Below are positions 14,826-20,200 of a stretch of DNA of 20,200 bases, one piece after another. A model generated the notes under the pieces. The model had not been told where the DNA came from and made no database searches. It saw only the letters and a program-made list of their open reading frames with translations. Made by a program: the position numbers and the translations under genes. This DNA is from Methylobacter sp. (GTDB taxonomy: Bacteria > Pseudomonadota > Gammaproteobacteria > Methylococcales > Methylomonadaceae), in assembly GCA_023229605.1 (NCBI GenBank), contig JALNYY010000074.1, positions 1-20,200 on the forward strand. The letters are read 5' to 3'. The stretch's first letter is position 1. Each line of letters starts with the position of its first letter.

Positions 14826-16361
14826 CTACAAAATACAACACTGGTTGCGGCCCTGCTCTTTAGCCTGATAAAGAGCTTGGTCTGCACGCTCAAATGCCGT
14901 TTCATCCGTGTCATTGGGGGTAAATTCGGTAACGCCGCAGGAAATGGTAATCGCAACGGAAGCGCCGCTGGCATTAAAGCCTGTTTTTTCAATAGTTAGA
15001 CGCAGTTGGTTGGCCAGTATCAAAGCCGATTGGCCGTCGGTATTCGGAAGCAGCATGGTAAATTCTTCGCCGCCAAAGCGGGAAATAAAATCGGTTGCGC
15101 GGGAATGGTCTGATAATTGTTTGGCAATTAACAGCAGCACTTTATCGCCGGCTTTATGACCATAGCTGTCATTGATATTTTTGAAATGATCAATGTCCCA
15201 GACGATAAGGCTTAAGGGCGAATGGTAGCGTTTCCAGCGAGCCAGTTCGTTTTCGAGGCGTTCATTATAGGCATTGCGATTTGGCAGGCCGGTTAATGGG
15301 TCGCGTAATGCCTGGTTATTGGCAATTTTTAGTTTTGATTTGAGCTCGGAGGATTCCGACTCCATCACCTTTATTTTATTGGCCAAATCATCGAGTTGTT
15401 GCTGTGTTTTTTGGCGCTGAATAGCCTCTTTTTGGCCGTGTTCCTGGATTTCTTTGGCGATGCTGGCTAACCGGCTGTTAATGATCCCTTTCAAAGGCTC
15501 CAGCTTAGTGGCGTTAGTCGAGCTTAACTTTAATTCTTCCATTTGATCGGAAACGGATTGGTCCAGTTTGTTTCTGTTTTCGGCCGATTTTTGTGTGGCC
15601 GTACTGGCCCCCATCACGCTAATATCCAGTGTCGCCAGTTGTTCGGTAATATGCGAGAGGAATTTATCAATGTCCTGCTGTTCCGACTGGTTGTGCTGTT
15701 TGATTTTAAGCAGGAGCTTAAAGGACTTATCCAGAATAGTTTCAAAAGCGGTTGTGCTTGCGGAAGTGGCGAGCAGTTGTTTAGCTATTTGCGCCTGTTG
15801 ATCAAAAATGCTGGGAATTTCGATGCCTTCCAGCAAATGCAATAATTGTTTGCTGACAATTCCAATATCTATATGGGTGGCGATGGCATTGGGCTCTGCC
15901 GTGTCGTCGTCAGGTTCGATAGCTTCAAGTATGGCGATAAATAACTGATTGGGAGTCCCGAATTTTACGGTTTCGGCTTTTGTTTTCAGCAGTTTTAGTG
16001 CGTTTTGTTGTTTTTCAGTTGTGTATTGCTGAAGCAGGAAATCGAATAGCAGTTCGGTGTCTAGCGACTGGACTTGAGGTGGGGCGTGCTTGATTTGAGA
16101 TACTGAAGTGGTGAACTTTTCAAGCTCATCTTTAAGTGCTTGGCTGTTTATGCCGTTTTTTAATTGATCGCGGATACTCAGCAGATGCGGATCGAGAAGA
16201 GGGTCCAGTCCTGTAGTTGCAATAGTCAGGCGTACTATTGTTTTACAAAGCAGGTCTTCTTTTTCCTTGTAAGATTCTGCTGATTGCTCCTGTTCATCAA
16301 GCAGGTTTAGATATTTCTCTTTCCATTTATCCTGGTCGGTTGCCTTACTAAAAAAACTCAT
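14826..16361 (-). CDS. Diguanylate cyclase, GGDEF domain with long N-terminal helical region (DgcH-like)
   Basis: The C-terminal 160 residues form a GGDEF domain that makes c-di-GMP from two GTP. The blocks are intact: DPLTGLPNR at 354–362, DIDHFKNINDSYGH at 389–402, and the active-site GGEEF at 430–434. An RxxD product-inhibition site (R421–D424) lies five residues before GGEEF. Residues 1–350 have no membrane segment. They are mostly helical, with a predicted coiled coil just before the cyclase domain (about 260–350), which could set dimerisation. The gene lies downstream of dsbA and cytochrome c4. This resembles the place of the diguanylate cyclase gene PA5487 (DgcH) in Pseudomonas aeruginosa, so orthology is likely but rests on context and recollection. 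AAGG precedes the ATG by 6 bases. The protein is predicted to be cytoplasmic. Confidence 0.93.
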   Translation of the reverse strand: MSFFSKATDQDKWKEKYLNLLDEQEQSAESYKEKEDLLCKTIVRLTIATTGLDPLLDPHLLSIRDQLKNGINSQALKDELEKFTTSVSQIKHAPPQVQSLDTELLFDFLLQQYTTEKQQNALKLLKTKAETVKFGTPNQLFIAILEAIEPDDDTAEPNAIATHIDIGIVSKQLLHLLEGIEIPSIFDQQAQIAKQLLATSASTTAFETILDKSFKLLLKIKQHNQSEQQDIDKFLSHITEQLATLDISVMGASTATQKSAENRNKLDQSVSDQMEELKLSSTNATKLEPLKGIINSRLASIAKEIQEHGQKEAIQRQKTQQQLDDLANKIKVMESESSELKSKLKIANNQALRDPLTGLPNRNAYNERLENELARWKRYHSPLSLIVWDIDHFKNINDSYGHKAGDKVLLLIAKQLSDHSRATDFISRFGGEEFTMLLPNTDGQSALILANQLRLTIEKTGFNASGASVAITISCGVTEFTPNDTDETAFERADQALYQAKEQGRNQCCIL

Positions 16362-16550
16362 GGTAGACCTTGTCTAAATGTTAAGGAGTAAATATTTTGT
16401 GTAATAGGCGCGCCTCGCAAGCTGCCGCATTGTTTACCGTCTGTTCAAGTTGTCACATTTTTGTTAAGGAGGTTGCGCCGGTCCCTGCTGATTGCGGCGC
16501 CTCCACCGTTCTTGGCAGTCGAAGCGCCAATCAGTTGATGCATGGCATAA
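16362..16550. other. dsbA–diguanylate cyclase intergenic region with overlapping inverted repeats
   Basis: Two imperfect stems share the same bases. One joins 16468–16480 (GGAG, then GCGCCG) with 16495–16504. The other joins 16488–16500 (CTGATTG, then GCGC) with GCGCCAATCAG at 16524–16534. Both need 16495–16500, so they exclude each other. There is no U-run after either on the − strand, so neither is a standard terminator. A GGCGCGCC palindrome lies near 16408–16415. Confidence 0.35.
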
Positions 16551-17171
16551 TTATTTTGCAGCGCTTTCCTGTTGAATCAGCTGATTGATAACTTCTATCA
16601 TTTTTTCATGAGAGCCGGCTAGAGGGCCGGTTGTTTTATACTTGCCGTTAATAATGATGGCAGGAACGCCGGTTACGCCGTAACGGCTGGCCATGGTGGT
16701 TGCTTGGCGCATTTTGGAGTCGACCAGAAAGGAGTTGTAGGCGTCGTGGAATTCTTTTTCGTTAACGCCGTGTGCAACAAAGAATTTAGCCAGTTGATCT
16801 TCGGTTTCAAGGTTTTGTTTTTTGTTTTGTAGGGCATCGAAAAAGTCAGCATGAACTTTATCGACTACGCCCAGCGCTTCAGCCGTAAAATAAGCCTTGG
16901 CATGTTTGCCCCAAAGGTCACTGAATACAGCGGGCTGGCGTATAAATTCAACGTTTTTAGGCAGGCTTTTTACCCATGCTTCCAGCACGGGTTCAAAGCT
17001 GTAGCAATGCGGGCAGCCGTACCAGAAGAACTCAATGATTTCAATTTTATCGGGATTATGAGTGGGTTGCGCCGGCGATAGGGTTTCATAACCAACGGAT
17101 TCAGCTTTTAATAAGGCTGAGCAGGAAAACAGCAGGATTAATAAGCTGGTTTGGGCGATTTTTTTAAACAT
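16551..17171 (-). CDS. dsbA: Periplasmic thiol:disulfide oxidoreductase DsbA
   Basis: DsbA introduces disulfide bonds into exported proteins and is re-oxidised by DsbB, which is not in this window. The 206-residue precursor has an N-terminal signal peptide (basic MFKK, hydrophobic core to about residue 22, probable cleavage near LKA–ES). The active site is CPHC at 53–56 within EFFWYGCPHCYSFEP, with the cis-proline P170 in GVTGVPAIIING. The inserted helical domain lies between them. The length is normal. It follows cytochrome c4 on the same strand, a pairing also known in Pseudomonas. A cysteine in the signal core (LLFSCSA) is not a good lipobox, so I do not call it a lipoprotein. Confidence 0.97.
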   Translation of the reverse strand: MFKKIAQTSLLILLFSCSALLKAESVGYETLSPAQPTHNPDKIEIIEFFWYGCPHCYSFEPVLEAWVKSLPKNVEFIRQPAVFSDLWGKHAKAYFTAEALGVVDKVHADFFDALQNKKQNLETEDQLAKFFVAHGVNEKEFHDAYNSFLVDSKMRQATTMASRYGVTGVPAIIINGKYKTTGPLAGSHEKMIEVINQLIQQESAAK

Positions 17172-17264
17172 GGCTAAAGTTCTCTATAGATTTTGCAGGC
17201 CGGCCTTGTACTAAGGACACTCGAGTCTAACGCAGCCCGACTTACGGAGTTTTATAAGTTAAGC

Positions 17265-17927
17265 TTATTTCATCATCGATATGCGGATCGATACGGCTTT
17301 TATTTCCTCGTCCGTCATTTTTTTCGCAATCATGTGCATGATGTTTTCCGGATTATTGCTGCGTGAGCCGGATTTAAAGTCAGTGAGCGTTTTTATCAAA
17401 TAGTCGGCGTGTTGTGATTTTAATGCGGGGAATGACGCAGGCTTGTTGCCCTCGCCAAAAGGACCATGGCAGGCGATGCAGGCCGATACTTCGCTGGTCA
17501 GGTCGCCGTTGCGGTATAAATCGCTGCCTTGAGCAATGATGGTCTGGATAGTTTTGTTGTCGGCGGGTTTTTCGTCTTCATCGGCGGGTTCCAATACCGG
17601 CAAGGTGTTTTCCGAAATCTTTTGTGTCGCGTAGTATGCGGAAATGTCGGCAATATCTTCATCGGTTAATGCCTGCGCCATGGCCGACATCATCGGGTCG
17701 TTGCGGCTGCCGTCTTTAAATGCGTGTAGCTGCCGTTCAAGATAGGAAGAATGTTGCTGTGCAAGCTTGGGGAAAGTTGCTACCATGCTGTTACCATCTT
17801 CCCCGTGGCAATTGGCGCAGGATGTCGATTTTTGTTTTCCTGCGTGAATATTGCCTTCTGCATGTAAAATACTTGCAGCACTGGTCAACGCCAGAGAAAT
17901 TGAAAGTACCTGCAATTTTTTCTTCAT
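17265..17927 (-). CDS. Dihaem cytochrome c4
   Basis: Cytochrome c4 is a periplasmic or membrane-associated two-haem electron carrier that can feed terminal oxidases. The 220-residue precursor has a signal peptide (KKKLQVLSISLALTSAAS, cleavage probably after HA). Two homologous domains follow, each with a CxxCH haem site: CANCH at 37–41 and CIACH at 150–154. Each domain also has a methionine-rich region that would provide the axial ligand (DPMMSAMA and NIMHMIAKKM). The linker is acidic and proline-rich. I choose ATG 17927, with GGGGA five bases upstream; a TTG directly before it is less likely. The tail RISMMK replaces the YIxxL usual in the family, a small oddity. It is divergent from engB. 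Confidence 0.94.
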   Translation of the reverse strand: MKKKLQVLSISLALTSAASILHAEGNIHAGKQKSTSCANCHGEDGNSMVATFPKLAQQHSSYLERQLHAFKDGSRNDPMMSAMAQALTDEDIADISAYYATQKISENTLPVLEPADEDEKPADNKTIQTIIAQGSDLYRNGDLTSEVSACIACHGPFGEGNKPASFPALKSQHADYLIKTLTDFKSGSRSNNPENIMHMIAKKMTDEEIKAVSIRISMMK

Positions 17928-18035
17928 CAAATTCCCCTTCGGAATGGTTAATCATTTATGCCAGTCTTTTTATTTATTCTAGGCTGCTGTGCATACACAA
18001 TTTTACTCTAAATAGTAACTCTAAGCGAGACAACG
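17928..18035. other. Divergent intergenic region between cytochrome c4 and engB
   Basis: Both neighbouring genes read outward, so promoters for each should lie in these 108 bases. The region is AT-rich. I found no pair of −35 and −10 elements with good matches and normal spacing in either direction, so no specific promoter is called. The cytochrome c4 ribosome-binding site lies at its left edge. Confidence 0.5.
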
Positions 18036-18668
18036 ATGAATCCAGTTTATCATCAAGCAAAATTTATTAACAGTTCGCCGCATCTCAACGATACGCCCCC
18101 GGATCAGGGCCTGGAAGTGGCGTTTGCCGGGCGTTCGAATGCGGGTAAATCCAGCGCGATTAACACCTTGACCCGGCAAAACGCATTAGCCCGGATCAGT
18201 AAAACGCCTGGCAGAACCCAGATGCTCAATTTTTTTGAAATTAATGAGCGGCAACGGTTTGTCGATTTGCCGGGTTATGGTTATGCCAAAGTGCCCCTAG
18301 CGGTGAAGAAAAAATGGCATGAGTTGATGGAGACTTATTTAACCGGCCGCAAGTCATTGTGCGCGATTGTTCTGGTGATGGACGTGCGCCATCCTCTAAC
18401 CGAATTTGACTGGCAGATGATAGAGTGGTGCGAACACACCGGGCTGCCGCTGCATATCTTGTTAACCAAGGCGGATAAATTGAATTACGGCGCGGCTAAA
18501 AATACCTTGTTGCAGGTACAAAAGGAATTAAAGGATAGTCGTTTCCCTTTGACGATACAGTTATTTTCGTCGTTGAAAAAAACCGGTATTGATGAAGTGC
18601 ATGCTGCGCTTGACCAGTTGTTTAATCTCGCTCGTCAAGATCAGAGTGAAATGTCGACACCTTCCTGA
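18036..18668 (+). CDS. engB: Ribosome biogenesis GTPase EngB (YihA/YsxC)
   Basis: EngB is an essential GTPase of the TrmE–Era–EngA–YihA–Septin class that acts late in assembly of the 50S subunit. The 210-residue protein carries the GTPase motifs in order: G1 GRSNAGKSS at 32–40, the G2 region with SKTPGRTQMLNFF at 55–67, G3 DLPGYG at 77–82 and G4 TKAD at 144–147. A C-terminal FSSLKKTG serves as G5. The length is typical. The start ATG 18036 has only a weak purine-rich ribosome-binding site. Its 3' end overlaps the convergent metallo-hydrolase gene by 28 bases. Placement next to cytochrome c4 is the same as in Pseudomonas. Confidence 0.97.
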   Translation: MNPVYHQAKFINSSPHLNDTPPDQGLEVAFAGRSNAGKSSAINTLTRQNALARISKTPGRTQMLNFFEINERQRFVDLPGYGYAKVPLAVKKKWHELMETYLTGRKSLCAIVLVMDVRHPLTEFDWQMIEWCEHTGLPLHILLTKADKLNYGAAKNTLLQVQKELKDSRFPLTIQLFSSLKKTGIDEVHAALDQLFNLARQDQSEMSTPS

Positions 18669-19522
18669 GCAAGCAATAATTCGCAACAGGTTGCAGGGTT
18701 GTTTTGCAGCAAACTTTGATAAATCGCATCAAGGCTTGCATCGCTACGGGTGGGTTCATGGTGGGTGAAAAACAGTTTTTTTGCCTTTCCCTCGGTAGCC
18801 AGTTTTATTCCCGAATCATAAGTGCCATGTCCCCAGCCTTGTTTGGAGGCATATTCCTCATTGGTATAGGATGAGTCGACAATCAGCGCATCGACACCTT
18901 TTATGGCCAGCACGACTTCGTCCCATTTTGCATCTACAAAAGACTGGAATTCAGCAAATTCATCATCCTGCGGATCATAGATGTTGAGTTGCGGTTCGTA
19001 ATCGCCGGTAAAGAAAACGGATTGTCCGTCGCAATCGATTCGATAGCCGAAATTTAATACCGGATGACTGAGTACAATAGGGGTGATTGTGGCGCTGCCT
19101 ACATTGACTGGTACGCCCGGCGTGACAGTGGTGTACTCAATCCGGGCATTGAGCTGCGCTTCCCGTATCGGAAAGAAACTGTATTGCAACTGCACGGAAA
19201 GCGCCCGGTTGATGGTTTCATTGGTTACCGGATCAATCCCGCCATAGATCTTAATATGATTGTTAGGGATAAAAATGGGGATAAAGAAAGGCAGGCCCTG
19301 TATATGATCCCAATGAGTATGGGTAATGAAGATATGCGCCTGAACGGGCATTTCTTTCAGCAGGTTTTGTGCAAGAGCGTGAATTCCGGTGCCGGCGTCA
19401 AGAATGATCAAATCATTGTCATCAGTCCTGATTTCTATGCAGGTGGTATTGCCGCCGTATTTAACGGTATGGGGTCCCGGTGTGGGTATGGATCCTCTTA
19501 CGCCCCAGAATTTAATTTTCAT
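18641..19522 (-). CDS. Metallo-beta-lactamase-fold hydrolase (PhnP/COG1235-like)
   Basis: The 293-residue protein has an MBL fold with a complete set of likely metal ligands: THTHWDH with H68, H70, D72 and H73, then H153 in LSHPVLNFGYR, D174 in FTGDYEP, and a histidine pair at 254–255 in FTHHEP. The N-terminus KFWGVRGSIPTPGP followed by KYGGNTTCIE is typical of a broad group of hydrolases that includes cyclic-phosphate phosphodiesterases. The substrate cannot be read from the sequence. There is no signal peptide, so it is probably cytoplasmic. AAGGA lies five bases before ATG 19522. It sits 80 bases after the HDOD gene on the same strand and may share its transcript. Confidence 0.88.
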   Translation of the reverse strand: MKIKFWGVRGSIPTPGPHTVKYGGNTTCIEIRTDDNDLIILDAGTGIHALAQNLLKEMPVQAHIFITHTHWDHIQGLPFFIPIFIPNNHIKIYGGIDPVTNETINRALSVQLQYSFFPIREAQLNARIEYTTVTPGVPVNVGSATITPIVLSHPVLNFGYRIDCDGQSVFFTGDYEPQLNIYDPQDDEFAEFQSFVDAKWDEVVLAIKGVDALIVDSSYTNEEYASKQGWGHGTYDSGIKLATEGKAKKLFFTHHEPTRSDASLDAIYQSLLQNNPATCCELLLAQEGVDISL

Positions 19523-19602
19523 TGCTGTCCTTCACTGCATGGATGTAGAAGGTGGAGCACCAACAGTAGGCGCTGCCGGTGCAGCGCAGCGTACGCCGTG
19601 CA

Positions 19603-20200
19603 TTACAAGTTAATAAAAGATTGAGCTTCAGTTTTGACGGATTCCAAGTCCCCTAAAGCATCGCACATGGCAGGGAGAGGCAGGCCAAAGCGAGCGATAA
19701 TGGCCTCCGGGAAGGCTGCTATCAGCGGATTGCCTCCATCACCGAACTGCATGTATTTGCTGATTTGATTAGCGGCAAAAACGCAATCCCTTAAGATATT
19801 TCGGCTAGGCTCAAGATTATGATGATGAGCGATAGCATCGATTAACTGGTCTGACAGTTCCCATTTTTCGGCCAGCATTTTACCGGCTTGTGAGTGATTA
19901 AGGCCGATAAATTCGAGCTCGGTCTGATGCAGTGGCAGTTGTTGCTCTTTGCTTTTTTCCAGCGCGAGTTTAAATTCATCTGGAATAAATTCAGCAAAGA
20001 CCACTTTTCCAAAGTCATGCAGTAATCCGGCAACAAAACAATCGCCGGATACTGTTGAAGAAAGGCCTATGCGTTCAGCAAGCATTTTGCTGATGGCGGC
20101 GGTGGTCAAAGAATGCAACAGAAAATTGGAGGTATTGAAATCGGCTTTATTATCGGCGTTCAGCATGCCCATTGCCGCGACGCCTAAGGCTATATTTTTT
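19603..20200 (-). CDS. HDOD-domain protein, C-terminal part, 5' end outside window
   Basis: The frame is open from the window edge at 20200 (reading KNIALGVAAMGML) to TAA 19603–19605, about 199 codons. It has the HDOD features: an ALGV-type helix at the start, LLHSLTTAAISKML, the HD pair in VAGLLHDFGKVVF, and a following NHSQAGKMLAEKWELSDQLIDAIAHHH segment. HDOD proteins are usually signalling or regulatory proteins linked to chemotaxis, c-di-GMP or stress control, often without shown catalysis. Here the HD and the second histidine cluster are kept, so a phosphohydrolase activity is not excluded. A methionine at 20172 is internal to the domain and not the true start. Domains before the window edge cannot be judged. 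Confidence 0.88.
   Translation of the reverse strand, partial: KNIALGVAAMGMLNADNKADFNTSNFLLHSLTTAAISKMLAERIGLSSTVSGDCFVAGLLHDFGKVVFAEFIPDEFKLALEKSKEQQLPLHQTELEFIGLNHSQAGKMLAEKWELSDQLIDAIAHHHNLEPSRNILRDCVFAANQISKYMQFGDGGNPLIAAFPEAIIARFGLPLPAMCDALGDLESVKTEAQSFINL

Noticed and set aside
14706..14999. Plus-strand ORF of 97 codons
   Set aside because: Most of it is antisense to the conserved GGDEF domain on the − strand, and the translation has no recognisable family features.
16397..16588. Sixty-three-codon + strand ORF with a CSSCH haem-like motif and AAGGAG upstream
   Set aside because: It needs a TTG start, has no signal peptide for haem attachment in the periplasm, resembles no cytochrome that I know, overlaps the end of dsbA, and runs through the inverted repeats. 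A chance CxxCH is more likely.

Overview
The window reads as an ordinary chromosome segment of a non-enteric gammaproteobacterium. The gene order mnmG–rsmG–parA–parB–atpIBEFHAGDC–glmU–glmS is the usual origin-proximal block of this class. The second block, engB / cytochrome c4 / dsbA / diguanylate cyclase, is an arrangement I know from Pseudomonas-type genomes. The moderate G+C, the protein style and the repeat types suggest a methanotroph-like lineage (Methylococcales), but nothing here proves that; it is inference.

Layout. 1–3088: the end of mnmG, then rsmG, parA, a small parB-derived ORF and full-length parB, all on the + strand and partly overlapping. 3149–10148: a sigma-70-type promoter, the complete nine-gene ATP synthase operon and a strong intrinsic terminator. 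10155–14003: a hairpin-rich leader, then glmU and glmS (1-nt overlap) and a DUF2058/YaiL gene. 14004–14825: a decayed stretch with the C-terminal remnant of an outer-membrane efflux protein and no intact gene. 14826–17927: on the − strand, a diguanylate cyclase, dsbA and cytochrome c4. 18036–18668: engB on +, divergent from cytochrome c4. 18641–20200: on −, a metallo-beta-lactamase-fold hydrolase and the C-terminal part of an HDOD-domain protein that runs off the window.

How the genes fit together. RsmG and MnmG modify rRNA and tRNA. ParA and ParB segregate the origin region. The atp genes encode the whole F1Fo H+-ATP synthase plus the AtpI assembly factor. GlmS and GlmU make UDP-GlcNAc for peptidoglycan and LPS. 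DsbA and cytochrome c4 act in the periplasm, and EngB assembles the large ribosomal subunit.

The most unusual item is the 95-codon ORF at 1672–1959. It overlaps the parA stop by 4 nt and keeps the ParA-contacting N-terminal motif of ParB plus one internal ParB helix region. It lacks the CTP-binding boxes, the DNA-binding helix-turn-helix and the dimerisation domain. A full parB follows 268 bases later. It is either a retained mini-ParB that acts on ParA or a frame-preserving relic. I found no transposase, CRISPR array, tRNA or rRNA gene.
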